Shown here piece by piece: positions 22,557 to 35,660 of a DNA stretch of 64,000 nt. The stretch spans positions 92,992,799 to 93,056,798 of the forward strand of contig OU015490.1 of NCBI GenBank assembly GCA_907164885.2. The letters are read 5' to 3'. The notes under the pieces were generated by a model. It did no database searches. It was not told where the DNA came from and saw nothing but the letters and a program-made list of their open reading frames with translations. Position 1 is the first letter of the stretch. The number at the start of each line of letters is the position of its first letter. The position numbers and the translations under genes are program-made. The stretch comes from Dolomedes plantarius. Lineage: Eukaryota; Arthropoda; Arachnida; Araneae; Dolomedidae.

Positions 22557-23280
22557 CTCAAATTAAGTGATATTAAATTAACATTTTTGGCTATTCTTAG
22601 TAGAGGAATTTTTTTACTATTCATAACCATAATTGTTTATCTATTTCCCCCTGAGCTGGTTCAATCGTAAAAAAAGTTTTGAGATGAACCAAATATATTT
22701 TGATTAAAGCATTAAATTTTAAGACAAGTATTACGCTAAATGCACTGATAAGACATAGACGCACATGCTGATTTTAGAAACGGATGGAAGGGTCAATTTT
22801 GCAGTTACACCCCTTGTTTCTCCCCTAAAATTCCTACTTGTCACAGGGGAGTGATCACACTTTCCCAGAGTTCATATTTCTTTCATTATATAATTCAAGA
22901 AAGAAACAACGATGGCAAAAAAAAAGAACGCTTATTACGGAATCAAATAAAACCATGATCCAGGGAACAGTAAAGATGCTCGCAATAAATCCTAAACGAC
23001 GTAAAAGGAAGCTTTCGCTTGAGTCATATTTTTTACGGCTTTTCAGAATCGGGATAATAGAGCATGGGGAACTGTGCTAAGAGGCAAAAGGGAAAGAAAA
23101 TGCCTGCTTCTTCTTTGGTTCAGCTCCAGAATGGCTGAATGCAATCTCAGGCAAGTAGGCAGATGTGCTTAGCCCGTTTTCTACATGGGCGGCAGATTTC
23201 TGATTTTAACATTAATTCGCAACTCTAGGTAAATAAGTAGTGGAAGGTAAAACTGCAAATTTAGTTTCGAAATTTCGTAT
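22557..23280. other. Intergenic, nothing recognised
   Basis: An 80-codon frame (22838-23080) starts on TTG and is lysine/arginine-rich without any motif I know. I do not call it a gene. Confidence 0.45.
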
Positions 23281-23540
23281 ACATGGGCACGTTCAATCCG
23301 TAGACGAAAGTCATGGAATGAACGTCCAAAGTTGTTCTATGAAGTCACAGAGGGTGGGAGAAGGTACGAGGTCACCAGGTGAAGCCGCTAGTGGGGATCG
23401 GTAAAAACTGAGGTGGCACAGGGGAGGGGGCATGTTCGTTCACCTAAACGGTGCTTATACTGAAAGCAACCAACGGTTCTCGAAAATTGTGTGCGAATGT
23501 ATTAATTAACAAGTACCTCGCATTGGCAAACATGAGTTTC
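23281..23540 (+). repeat. SINE family 1, headless copy with alternative 3' end
   Basis: The body blocks TCCGTAGACGAAAGTC and GGTGGGAGAAGGTACGAG match other copies. The 3' end (GTTCACCTAAACGG...GAAAGCAACCAACGGTTCTCG...) matches 29030-29150 instead of the tail at 22490-22556. So the family has two 3' forms. Confidence 0.6.
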
Positions 23541-24727
23541 GAGTTTGAATGACAGTCGAGAGTTATTTAGGACTGTATTTGGATCATTTTGTTGTGAGAA
23601 AAGATCAGTGGATTTCGGAGGTAAGAAAAAAGCTTTTAATAGTTTAGAGAATGCGAAGCTTGTTCATGAATTGAAAAGAAGTATAAAAACATTGTTTGTT
23701 AAAAAACATTATAGAGATAGAAAAGGAAACAAAAAAACATGAAATGAATATTATGTAAGAAATTAAAAAATGTTAGAACATCAATAAATAGAAAAATATG
23801 AATTATTCCTGTGAAACAACGTTCCTTTTTATATTATATGGAAGAAAGCAAAGCGGAAAGGTGGTATTTGTTTACCTTTTGTCTCAAAATATTGCTTTGT
23901 AAAAAGTTCCTATTGTTCTCTTAAATTTTCCAATGAAATGATGCATTTTATGAAAAAAAAAACAAATATACTTCTCTTCCGTTTCTTTCTACGTGAAAAG
24001 TTTATTTCGATTACAAATCTTTTATTAAAAATAATTGCTCTCTGTACAAAATAGAATTTCTAGAAAACGATCTTATCTTAATCAGTGGAAAAAAGAATGG
24101 CAACATTTATCTCTAACGTTTAGAAATTTCAATAATAAAAATTAGTATAGTAAATATAATAAACAAGCAATAAACTTTTGTTAAATTAAAAGAGAGAAAT
24201 ATTACAGAATTTTTTTTCCTTCTAAACTCATTTTTTTCTGTCTCTTCGTAAAAAGTGCAATTTTAAAGGAAGATCATAATTGTGTTATAACTTTTTTGGA
24301 ATTTTTATTCCGGTGAATTCTTTTTTTAGGGGATTTAAATTTGACGTAATTTGACAATTTCAAATCTCCCTACTTCACTGCAAAACAGGTTATTAAAAAT
24401 TTTATAAACTTTCAAAAATGAAGTCGCACATCAAAAGATATAACTTTTTAAACTATGCCAAATTATTGATCATCGATAGAGATATGTCTTTTGTCCGCCT
24501 TAATATAATAATAAATTTGCTAATTATCTATTGAATTCGTCAGTATTGTTCTTATAGGCTTTCATTTTGATTAGTTTGACAAATTTAAAAGAGAAGTTTC
24601 CTTATATATATATAAAATTCAATAGATAATAAAAAAGTTTATTCTGAAACTTCCAACCTTATTCGGTTGCTACCCCTCTAAACGGGCATATTTTGAGCAG
24701 AACCATTTAAAGGCTCCATAAGGAAGG

Positions 24728-24782
<55 letters not shown>

Positions 24783-26197
24783 ATTTTAATCAAATTAATA
24801 CATAAATAACTCTTAATACATAATATTCGAATTCCTGAATTTCTTTATTTGGTTCTTTTGTTCTCATCCTAATTATTTCGGTATCTCTTTCCTTTTCATT
24901 TATATTCTCATAACAACAGAATTGTATTAGCACACAAGTTAAGACGTGCTTTTAGTAAATCTGCGTAATTTCAAACTTCATGTTTTATGGCATAATAAGC
25001 TTTATGCTACATTAAAAATTTTGTGATCTTTAAATATGCCAGTGAAAAAAATTACAATGGCAGGAAAATAGAGACAATCCATATATTAATTGCGGCGAGT
25101 GAATAAAAATATAATTAGTGATATTTATTAGTGGTCAGGTTATACTCTAAAACAATTTTATAATCTATCGATAATTCAATCTCAGATATGTACGAAAAAT
25201 TAAAACATCTATAGCAAAATAAAATTGAGAAAAATGGGGAACATGTTCTGAAAATTAAATTAAAAGTACAAGAAAAATACACATGGTATAATTTTCAGTT
25301 CATATTGCAGAATATATGCAAAAGAGAGAACTATTTGTTTATGTTCCAAACTTAATGTTTATGTTCCAAGCGTATTTTCTTATGATAAAAATAGACTAGA
25401 CATTCCAAATAGATGTAAATGTGATATTCAATTAACTCCGTGTAAGTTTGATTTACATAAGTTTAATAACTATAATTTCATGTACGTTTGGTAATCGATT
25501 CATGATTTGCTATATCATAGCATTAACTAAAAGATCATTCAGTACATTCAACTAGAAACGGTAAAACTCTTTAGGATAGAATCAGGTCCGTTCACTGAAC
25601 ACCCAAATTAGAAATTTGAATTACTTCTATCTTATTTTATTACACAATTTTTCAACATTTTTCGAATTTTTTGACCTTCCAAAATATTTATAAAAAATAT
25701 TGAAAAGTTCTAGACTCTCTGATATTATTTCAGCTAAAATCAAGAACGACGGCTGTTAATTGCTTCTATATTATCCATATCAGGCCTTTTATGCGTATTC
25801 ACACTGGCGGGAACATTGTCTCTAAACTATTGTTCGTGCATCATTGTTTGCTTTCTTATTTAAGTAGAAGTTCTACTTAGGATTTAAAGGGACAATGGAC
25901 TTCGTGGAAAAATAAGACCTGTTTATCAAAAAATTCTTCAAAAATGCTAGGATTTTTCAAAATGCTCCATATGCAAGGATTTTTGTGTGATTTTTTCCCA
26001 ATTTATCTGGATTGTTAGTGGATTTTTTTGTCAAAATTTGGGCATACTTCTTTCACACCGAATATATTTTTTAAATTTATAGACCATGTATTAAAGAAAA
26101 AACATAAAAAAAATAACAGACAGGTTTTAAAATTTTTTCCATGGCTTTAGATTTCCACTACAAAAATTCTTTGCACAATTATATTTATATATACATG

Positions 26198-26228
<31 letters not shown>

Positions 26229-27725
26229 CACTTATGTTTTAACTAATATTAAAAAGATTTAAGGTATTCAGACGATATGGAATGCTCATGGAACATTTTG
26301 AAAAAATTTTTGAAAAAAAAATAAATACAGGCATTATTCTGCCAAAAAATCTTTATTTAGAATTCCAAGGGTCTTGAATGTGGCAAAAGAGAATATTTAT
26401 TTTTCTCATTCGTATACAGAGTTAAAAATTAAAAATTTAAAGAAGTTAGAGGTTAAAGGTTCCTTGTTCCCTTAAATTTATATAAATTACCCGTAAATAA
26501 TAACCACTTTCGCTATTTTGATCAACCCGAGCTCAAAATACTTTTTAGGTAATCGGATGTTTGCTGTAGGTTTAAATTCCATTCAAATCAAAAAATGTAT
26601 TTTCTAACATTTCATCTTTTTCGAAGAATTATACTATAAAAATTTCTCAATTTCTTATCTTTTGTTTAAATGAATCAAAGGTTCTTTTTAAAAAAAAATG
26701 TTTTTCTAACCTTGTTCAGTTGAACTTGCTAAAAGCTTCGAAATAAAATTCTATACGATTGTTATCTAAATGCCCTTTGTCACAAGGGAGTTATATCTCT
26801 TTATTTGTGGCTCTCCTCTCTTTTATTATATAGTATAAAAAACGAACAATCTCAAAAGGCGTAGGGTAAACGTCGTATCCGATGTGGAATAAATTTTACT
26901 CACAATAAATTGCGGGAGGAGAAGAGAAAAGATTTCTTTTATTCATAATTTTACGAGACTTGCAAGAGGCCCATGAATGAAGAACGAAATTAAATTCGTA
27001 GAGCTAAGAGATCAAAATAAATGAATATTTACTTAAGATCTGTTTCTCTTTATATAAGCTTCCAGAAGAGTTTTAACTAACATCTGTCATTTTATTTGCT
27101 ATATAATAAGAAATTTAATGCGAGGAACGGCGTAAATACTACACTGTATTTTGCACCAAAGGAATTCCTTTGAAAATAAAACTGTCAAATGATTTCACTT
27201 TCCTTTAAAATGTTATTTAATATGACAAGTAAAGGACGTCCTTATAGAATTTGAAGCGATGAAATATTTTGCAGAATTTTTTGAGAAAAAAATTATAAAT
27301 GATCACATTTATGAAGAAGTATTTTTACGAAAATCTTAAGCCAGTTTTGATTACTGCTACTTGTAGCATCTGTGCGTGTTTAGTTGAACTAGAAATATAG
27401 GCAGTGATATGGTTAATTTCTTAATTCAACACTTCTCAATAATTTCTCATAACTCCTCTCTAAGGATAAGTATAGATTGTCTTGAAATTAACGACAGGTA
27501 GCTTTTAACAACTTATGGATAGCTTAAAAGGAAATTTAAATCGCTATGCTAACTACATAAGTTATCTGTAGCTAAAAGCACTTAAAGAGTCAAAATATTT
27601 TCTTTTATGAGAAACTTGATGTATAATAAAGAAACCATTAGAATTTCACGTACAGAATGTTATGGCTGAATTACAGTTTCAGAGAACGTCAATTAAGTTT
27701 TAAGATGTCTTACACAAAAAATTTC
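23541..27725. other. Long AT-rich gene-poor stretch
   Basis: Contains (TA)n tracts at 24732-24775 and 26202-26228. Reading both strands I find no conserved protein segment, RNA gene or element ends. A 65-codon frame at 23545-23742 has no recognisable feature. Confidence 0.5.
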
Positions 27726-28016
27726 AGGTAGTCTCTTCTAACGAAACTACCGCGGGCTATTAACGTAAGATTACTTATCGTTGCTTACCTCTTTTGTATT
27801 AATATATGTATGTATATGTTATGTATATATAGATATATGTCAAAATTTTGACGCATTTTGGTACTGTTCTGTTTAACTGTTTACTGCTTGCCCAAGCGAT
27901 ACAGAGTGGGTTTGACGCGCTGCCAAAATTATAACACGCGACGACGGACGGTTTTAGCGTCTGAAATTTTGCTTTCCGGAGAACCGTTTTGGTGGAACGT
28001 AATCCTACGTTAAAAG
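27726..28016 (+). mobile_element. TAACGTAGGATTAC family, copy 4 (compact reference copy)
   Basis: Contains the left block (TCTCTTCTAACGAAACTACC, TTAACGTAAGATTAC), a short unexpanded TATG/TATA seed, and the right block through GTAATCCTACGTTAAAAG, all within 291 bp. It shows the probable ancestral layout against which the microsatellite-expanded copies can be read. Confidence 0.75.
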
Positions 28017-28829
28017 TCTATTATTTTACTTTTTTAACCTTTTTTATTATCCTGTGGGTGGAGTTTAAGCATTTTAATGTTATAAAGCAAAGTTCAAGCT
28101 CAATTTTGAAATTTGAATTCAACGACTTGATGGAGAACTTTAAGTAGCATATAAGGACAATTTTAAGAATACTCCTTGAATTGTTTTAAGAGGGACATTT
28201 ACAAATTAACTCTTTTCCTCCCAATTTTTGAACAAAATGTTTTGTTGTTTCATTACAAAATATTTGTAAGTTTACAGTTAAAAAGGATTTGGTTTATACA
28301 AAGTAGGATGTTTATCAACCGATTCATATACGGAAATTTAATTCCAACATTGACAAATTTAGAACAAGCAGAGATGTTTCAAGCAGAATAAAACAAGAAA
28401 GTAAAATTGTTCTTTTTACAAAGAAAATTAAATTTTACAGTTTCATTTTCTAAATAACAAGTAATGTTAATTTAAACAGTCAGAAATTATCAAAAAGGTT
28501 GTCCTAGATTTTATCGATGATATTATAAAGTTCCATGTGTTTACTAAAATGTCTGGAAATATTTAGAATATTTTCGGGTCAATTTTTATCTACAATGTCT
28601 GATTTATATGTACGTTTAAGGTAACTGCCTACGTTCAGGGCCAATTTTAAAAAAAAATCAATTTTTACGGAATTTTTTTATCTTTTATGGTAAAATAGCA
28701 CTTAAAAATTAAAAAATGATCAAAAACTTACCTGTAAATACCATACCAACAGGAGACACAGAAATTTTTTAAGAAATTAAAGCATGGCATCAATAAATGT
28801 CACCTAGAAATAATATAAAATTATAGAAC
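28017..28829. other. Intergenic, nothing recognised
   Basis: No supported feature. A 71-codon frame (28176-28391) is not convincing. Confidence 0.5.
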
Positions 28830-29150
28830 AGAACAATGGAGCCTGAGGTAGCCAAGTGGTAGTGCGTTTGGAGTACTCAGTTCAAATCCCGATGAACGCC
28901 ATTAAATATTCTCGTATCTAGGTCGGATATGGGAAATCCGTAGACCAGAAAGTCCTTCTTTGAAGTCTGTGGGTGGGAGAAGGTACAAGCCCACCACATG
29001 TGCGAGGGGGCTATGTCATAATAGAGCTGGCACCAGGGGATAGTGTTGGTTCACCTATACAGCATCCCCAGTGAAAGCAATAAACGATTCTCGCGTATGA
29101 AGTTTAAATGTCGTTATTGACAACTGTCTCGCACTACCAGAAAAAAAGAA
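28830..29150 (+). repeat. tRNA-derived SINE family 1, full copy with alternative 3' end
   Basis: TAGCCAAGTGGTAGTGCG is a good A box and AGTTCAAATCCCG a good B box, followed by the family body (GTAGACCAGAAAGTCC, GGTGGGAGAAGGTACAAG, AGAGCTGGCACC). The 3' portion from 29050 is the same as in 23281-23540 and ends in an A-rich run. Confidence 0.8.
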
Positions 29151-30966
29151 CAGAACTATATGACACACGTTCATCATAAAAACTAGTAAATTGTTATTAC
29201 TTTTCATATTTGATGGCAGGATTAAAAACGATTTCCTTTATTCCTTTGTCTCATGGGAAACAAAAAAAAAACCCACAATTATATATGAATTCAATTTGTA
29301 GAAAAGATTTTGCAGTGAGAGAAATACTAGCATATGGTGATCGTGACAGAGGTAGCATGGGATAAACTTTTGATGAAATCCTTAACCCACAGAGGGTTAT
29401 CGAGCGAAGGAAAAAGCAACCCAGCTTGAAGTTTCAGGAAACGAGATGGAGAGTTATAAGAACATTTGTTAAAATTAAGGAAATTTCCCAATTCAAGGAG
29501 TTTTTAAAGTACTTCAGGAGTAAACTTTTGAAAAGGAAAACCTTTGAGAAAAAAATATTGTGGTGTCTTATCCGACGACTTTAATTATTAATAAATTTTT
29601 TCAGACACATTGGTATCACTAACAACGTTAGGCAAGTTAACGGAGACTGAAGATTATAACTGATCATGATTTAATTTGAAAATTAACGAATGTAAAATGA
29701 AAAAAAAAAATTGTTAGCAATGTAATCGCAGACGACATTATCTGATCTCGCTTCTTTCCCTTCTCTCTGATTTTTTCTCGTATCAAAGATTTCTATTAGA
29801 TATCTTATTAAAAGCTACTATTGGCTCTCTCTAGGATCCTGTTTAAGTTTATAAATACATAGGATGTTCTTTTTCACGCAGTCCTCAGTTGCCAACCTCT
29901 GTTACCCAAGTTTATCATCTATGCTTCCGTATTTGGCCTGCTCACCTTGCACGGGTAGCTTGATAGCTCATTCCCAACCTGGGTTCGATCCCATCGTTTG
30001 TCATCTTACACTGCTCGCGGACCTCTGTGGCTCGACTACGACTTTTAAGAGTTCAATTTTTAATTTTGTTGACTATGCATTTTTAATTTTAACATCTTCA
30101 ATTTCTATTGCTTTTAACCTCGCTGACTATTTAATCTTTATTTTTAACATTTTAAATTTTTTTTCTTAAAGCTAAATGTTTTTTGCAAGTCAAGTCTTGC
30201 TAATCCAATTTAATATTTTGTTAACTCCAACTTAATCAATTTTAAAGCTTATTTTATTATTCTTACATCTTATTTAATAAATTTATTAACTTAACCTTAT
30301 CTATTTTTATAAACTTAATTCATATCTTCTTGGACCATGTGTGAAAAGTTTCAGTTAATTCCCTGAGGGTAAAGGGCCTTTTAGACCCTATTTGGTACCT
30401 CACGAAAAGTTCCTTTCTACGTCTATGTTAAGGAAGTCTGTGCATCTATCTCTGTTGTAGCTTCTATGTGTTTGTAGTACTGTAAATAAATGTTTCTTTA
30501 ATAGGTCCATGGAACTCTTTAACTTACTTCTAACAGAAATTAAATAGAATTATTTGAGGATCAAGGATAGGAACAACCTTTACGGAAGGTATTAGCATCT
30601 CTCACAAGAAGCGACAATATAATGGCAACGGTGAAAAATTAAAAAATGATCACGATTTAATCCGTGAAATATGCAAATCACTGTAAGTAAAATTTAAAAA
30701 TCACAGACTCTCAATAAACGACCTAGGAAAGAAACAACCTCTACAGAATGCGTATGCACTGATATCACTCACAACATGTGCAGAAAGAAAAACAAGATAA
30801 TGACAACGGAAGTAAATCATCATGAAGTAATTCCTAATATAGGCAAATTAATACGATTGTTAGACAACAAAAATAAAAGCAAGGCTTTATATGACTAAGG
30901 AAAGGGACTTTACATAATATATAAAAATGATTTTGCATTCTTTTGAAAAGTGTGTTCTCTTTAACG
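29151..30966. other. Intergenic AT-rich DNA
   Basis: Apart from a tRNA-like block at 29953-29996 no feature is supported. A 101-codon frame (29864-30169) is a by-product of pyrimidine-rich sequence. Confidence 0.45.
29953..29996 (+). repeat. tRNA-like fragment with consensus B box
   Basis: GGGTAGCTTGATAGCTCA resembles a truncated A-box region and GGGTTCGATCCCA is an exact B box, 30 bp further on. The D arm and anticodon arm are shortened and there is no acceptor stem, so it is not a functional tRNA. It is more likely the head of an old SINE. Confidence 0.35.
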
Positions 30967-31470
30967 CTATAGATCAGCTGTTCCCAACCTGTGGGTCACT
31001 GGAACTGTTTACCGGGGAGGGGGGGTTTACCCTGGTTTTATAAAATTAAAATAACTGTTTAGCGAATTTCATTGAAAACAATTTGACAATATTTATTTGC
31101 CATGAACTGTAAGATGAAACTGTAGACCATGTACTGTACTACCATGATACTGTAGGTCAGTGATGTTTTTTTAAAGAAAAAAGTCTCATTCTCAATGTGC
31201 AAACTGAGTTCGTTGGAAATATACCTGCATTCATTTAGGGGTAATTGACGATTGCGGTTACTTACAATATACAGTGCACACATTCTAAACCCCAGTATAT
31301 CTTTCATTAGTCTGTTGTAGTTTCTTAAACGGAATAAAGCTATTTTATTTAGGCAAAAGTTTTTTTTTATTTTTACTGTCATACAATTCTGAATCAATAA
31401 GGTAGTTCTGTATAATTTTTCTTGACGTTTTGTTCTGTTCTTGCTTTTACACACCCTTGGCCGAGAGTTA

Positions 31471-31870
31471 CAGTCAAGTATCCTATAACGCGGTCTCCTT
31501 ATAACGCGTTCTTCGTACAAGAACATTCCAACAAAATTTATCTATGGAAAAATTTATCTATGGCGGCACTTATTTGAAGTGCTAAATTTTTGTAGTTGAC
31601 ATTTATGGGGTATTCCCCTGTTCAATTCCAGTTATCATTGAATTTCCCTAAAAATGAGCAAACGATAAAGCATTACTCTATTTTATAAGATTGTTTGTAT
31701 ATGTGTTCAGACGTATGTGTAATAAAGTTCTTTTGACTTAATTTACGTTATTGGAATTGTACAACGTTAGATAATATCTAGGTAAAAATTTTTATTTAAA
31801 ATTTAAAAATTCTTTCCGCGTTATATGGAAATCGCGTTATAAAAACACCGCGCTATAGGAGACTTGGCTG
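31471..31870. mobile_element. pogo/Tigger-like MITE nested in the hAT-like element
   Basis: CAGTCAAGTATCCTATAACG at the left is answered at the right end by the reverse complement CAGCCAAGTCTCCTATAGCG. TA occurs directly outside both ends (31469-31470, 31871-31872). The TATAACGCG motif recurs just inside each end. A TA duplication plus CAG-starting termini suggests the pogo/Tigger branch. It is 400 bp and non-coding. Confidence 0.65.
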
Positions 31871-31984
31871 TATGTAAAAATCTACATATTCATTGCCATT
31901 TATATTATAAAATTTTATTTATTAACCGTATCGATCACAACTTGATGCTTTGAGAATGCAGTTTTAATATAGGTCTGAATAGGT

Positions 31985-32230
31985 CTGGTTTATGTACAGT
32001 TTATTTATTTCCGAGATTCTATATAACGCGGTACGAATTAATTTAATTTGTATCAATTCTGAGTTTCTTATAACACTGCAGTGGTTTCTATATAACGCGG
32101 TATAAATTAATCTGATTTGTCTTATTTCTATGTTTCTTATAACGCGGTTACTATAGAACGCATTCCCTGATTTGAATTAATTCTGAGTTTCCATATAACG
32201 CGGTACGAATAATTCGCGTTATAGGAGAAT
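31985..32230. repeat. Cluster of TATAACGCGGT subterminal motifs
   Basis: TATATAACGCGGTA-type motifs occur near 32023, 32091, 32137 and 32192, and an inverse CGCGTTATAGGAG at 32215. They match the terminal motifs of the adjacent MITE, so this is probably a second, rearranged piece of the same family. Confidence 0.5.
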
Positions 32231-32474
32231 TAAGTTTAAATGTTGCCTAATGTTCTACATTTCTTACAAAATTATCTAAATTTTTTTTTTTATTAAATTA
32301 AATATTTAGTTCGAATTAAATTACAGAAAATGCATTTTAGTGCTTTTTCTTTATGTCTTAAAACACTCTTTTTAATGTAATTATGCAGGGTGGAAAGAGA
32401 GGAGGTAGCACGATGCGTAGAAACCATTGAAGGGGGTCGCGACTCGAGAAAGGTTTGGAAACACTGGTATAGAT

Positions 32475-33157
32475 AAATACAGATAAGTAATTGATCATAT
32501 AAAAGGGATTTAAGGGGACTGTGTTATTGTAAAAATATATATATATTTCTGTAGGATAATAGTACCAAAATAGTTTTTTTGGAAGTAAAAAATCATTTAT
32601 GACGCTTCTACGAAGTAAATAATAAAGGTAAGTGTAGTAATAAATTTTAAATCTGTTTCTATCAAAACAGATTTTTTCAAGGTTTTTAGATTTTTTAAAA
32701 TGCTCCATGCGATTTAATTTTTATTCAAATTCATGAAATTGATCAGGAAGAATCCTGATAGTGTTTACAAAGAAACTGGGTATGCATTTTACAATTCGAA
32801 TTCATTACGTTAATTCAGTTTGATTTATAGCTTATTAAAAGGCAAAAGTTAGATGAAAATCGGGATGGAATTCAGAAAAAAAACTCTCAAAAATTAACTA
32901 TTAAAGGGATTAAATAATCGATACCCAGATTTGTTTTAAATACAGTTTTAAGTGATTAAAATCTAAAATCGAGGAAATATCTCAAAAATCAAGTCGCAAG
33001 GTGCATTTTAAAATTTTATTTATAAATTTTTTAATTTTTAAAAAATATTAAAATTATAATAAGATTTGAAATTTCTTTTCAGGTATCTTATATACTTATG
33101 GTGAAATATATATATGTACAAAATTTTACATCTCTATGATAAAAAAGTTTAAAAAAA
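32475..33157. other. Intergenic, nothing recognised
   Basis: AT-rich, no supported feature. Confidence 0.5.
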
Positions 33158-33408
33158 TTAATCCTTTCCGAGCCAACACCCTCCACCGTTTGCACGGTGC
33201 AGACTTTTCCCCAATTTTTTTAACCTAAAAAGTCTTGAAAAATTTTCCAATTAAAGGTTGCAAAATGTTTTTACTTCTTTAAACTGATAACAGATGGCAG
33301 TACTAACCTCTTTTCTGTTCATTTAACTGGAATACATTGAATGCAAGTGAAAAAAGGACTAGATTTAGGCGTTTGCACTGTGCAAACGGCGCCCCTCAAA
33401 AGGGTTAA
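33158..33408. mobile_element. TTAA-flanked MITE with CCGTTTGCAC arms
   Basis: TTAA at 33158-33161 and 33405-33408. Inside the left end are TCCTTTCCGAG and ACCGTTTGCACGGTGCA. The right end (reverse complement) reads CCCTTTTGAGGGGCGCCGTTTGCACAGTGCA. TTAA plus a CCCTTT start fits a piggyBac-like MITE. 251 bp, non-coding. Confidence 0.55.
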
Positions 33409-35660
33409 CGTCCACCGTTCCATCAAGTAATGAGTGAAATGTCGGCATGGGATGTCAGTGTTTGGTAGATGATACTTTAGTACAGAATTCATTTTATTCT
33501 GTAGAAAGGTTGTTTTTAGCAGTCGCTAATTCCAACAGAAAGATTGATAGTCTTGAGTTGTATGGTCCCTTTGGTTCATACAGAACAAAACCCGGGTTGG
33601 TAAAAATCAGCGTGGATGACAAATAACGCAAAGGTTGGAAAATTGATTCGAACAACCCAAGTAATCGCCCTAATAAGTAATAAGTAGAGAAAATACCAAC
33701 AAGACATTAACTTAGAAGAATTAAAACATAAGAACGTACAATGGTGATCAATAAGTAACTAAAAGAGTAAACTTAAATTTTATACATTTATGGCACCCAA
33801 AATTTTAGATTTCTAGGATGGTTATTTTTAAATTGAATGTTCTGATTGTAATGATTTCTCTACTATGCATTCTCATGTTATCATTCACTTAAAATACTAT
33901 TAGCTTTTCCGAAAACCAAAGTGGAGATTTATCGGATTTCAATATAGAATCGATGGAATGTCTCTATTTCCACTTATTTGTATCATGTGTCTAACAAAAA
34001 AAGAGTTTTTATTACATTATTAAAATTGTTAAAACTTTTAGCATAAACGACTACATTTTACAAGAAACAGGCTATGCTTGACGTAATAATTTTAGCAAAA
34101 GTGCTGCAGTAAAGAGTGTTAGCCACAAAAAATATTATTTGATTTTATTCATACGCAATCAGTGATGATTTTACCATCATATGGGACTCAATATCAATAG
34201 CATTAAGCAGGAAATCATTACTTGTATAATTTTAAGTTTTGGTTAAAAAAATTTAAATTCTACATTGAAAACTCGTTTAGTTTTTGATATATCTGCATTG
34301 CCAATTATTCCATTTTAATAATTTTTGTCACATAAATACAGATAAGCACTGAAGCATTTACGTGCTTCAGAAAGGTATCAAAATAATTTATCTTAATTTA
34401 AACCATACATAGTTCTTGATAAATGTGTAAAACCTATTGCACCATTTTCATGATTTCTTCCGCTTTTGGCCATAAGGAAAGGTTTTATAAAAAAAAATCG
34501 ATCTTCCAGATTTATTTATAAAGTTCATTAATAAAATTTTTAATCATTTTAAAGGACCCAAATATTTTTTATCAAAGCTACTTTTACTTTAGAAAAAAAT
34601 GGTTTACGCTTTTATTTTAAATCAAAAGTCTAGAAGACTTTTTAATCAAATTAAATCAATGAAATGCTGTACAAACTTAACAGAGATTTCTTTTCAAAGG
34701 AATCTAGAATTTTTTTTATTTAGGATTATAAATTATGAAAACTTTTGACTAACAGACTTAAGTGCAGTTGTACAACAGGATGTACTGCATATACATGTTG
34801 ACCGTGGTAATAAATTCATTGTGAAGGAATTCTGTTACCAGTATTTTCTCTAAAAGCTATTTTTTAAGCGAATAAAATAAAAATATGTCTTTTTTTATAT
34901 TTATGTATCCTATAATTGATAAAATTTCTAGCTAACTCTTACAGAGAAATGAAATAGTCTATTTAAATAAAATATCGTATTCCAAAATTTAATCCCTACT
35001 ATATTTCAAAAGCTAAGCTTAAATGGCTCGACAGATTTCAAGCATGTAGAGCTATGGTGATTCAAATGAAAATTCGACATGCCAAGAGCAGTTTTTTCCA
35101 GAATAATGTACTAACAGATGTAAAGAGACAACAGCCAAATCGACTTGTCTAGACATCTTAGAATCTAAAAAGCCTATTTTTGATAAAATAATGAAAAAAA
35201 TAAGTCTTGCTTGCTAAAACTCCCATATTGCCTCTTCACTGGTCGGAAAAAATTGTAAAATATATAAATACAATTTATATGTAAATTTATATAAACGTTA
35301 GATGAACGAAGTAGATCTTGTCAAAACTGCCGTTTTTCTCGAGCACAATTGGTTGCTATGTATTGACATTAATATTAATAAAGTTTCTAAAAAGGAGGGG
35401 TTATTAAATGGTAAAGAGTTAAGGATAAAAGCTCAAGCATATCAATGCTTGAAAAAGGTTTTTTAATTTCGGCTTCTTGTATTATAGATTTTGAGCCCTT
35501 TAAATAGTTTGGAATACGTCATATATCTCTGACAGAAGACCACTTTTAATTATATTTTTACTATCGTAACAAATGCGAAGCTGTTACTTATGCAAGGTAT
35601 AATATTGAGTATTTGCATATTTGTATGTCAATATAACATATTTGTAATTTAGCCATTCTT
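33409..35660. other. Long AT-rich stretch, nothing recognised
   Basis: I read both strands and found no conserved coding, RNA or element termini. Confidence 0.5.

Larger units (their letters stand above)
30975..32466. mobile_element. Non-autonomous hAT-like element containing nested MITEs
   Basis: The left end CAGCTGTTCCCAACCTGTGG and right end (reverse complement CAGTGTTTCCAAACCTTTC) form the imperfect short termini typical of hAT elements of the CAGNGGTTCCCAACC kind. The 8 bp outside are CTATAGAT (30967-30974) and GTATAGAT (32467-32474), seven of eight matching, as expected for the 8-bp hAT duplication. No transposase could be read. A 155-codon minus frame inside has no hAT motif. Confidence 0.6.

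Noticed and set aside
31059..31526. 155-codon minus-strand frame
   Set aside because: Spans the terminus of a nested MITE and hAT-like filler, with no family motif.
35000..35160. Possible exon fragment
   Set aside because: A short open stretch without splice signals, start or recognised domain.
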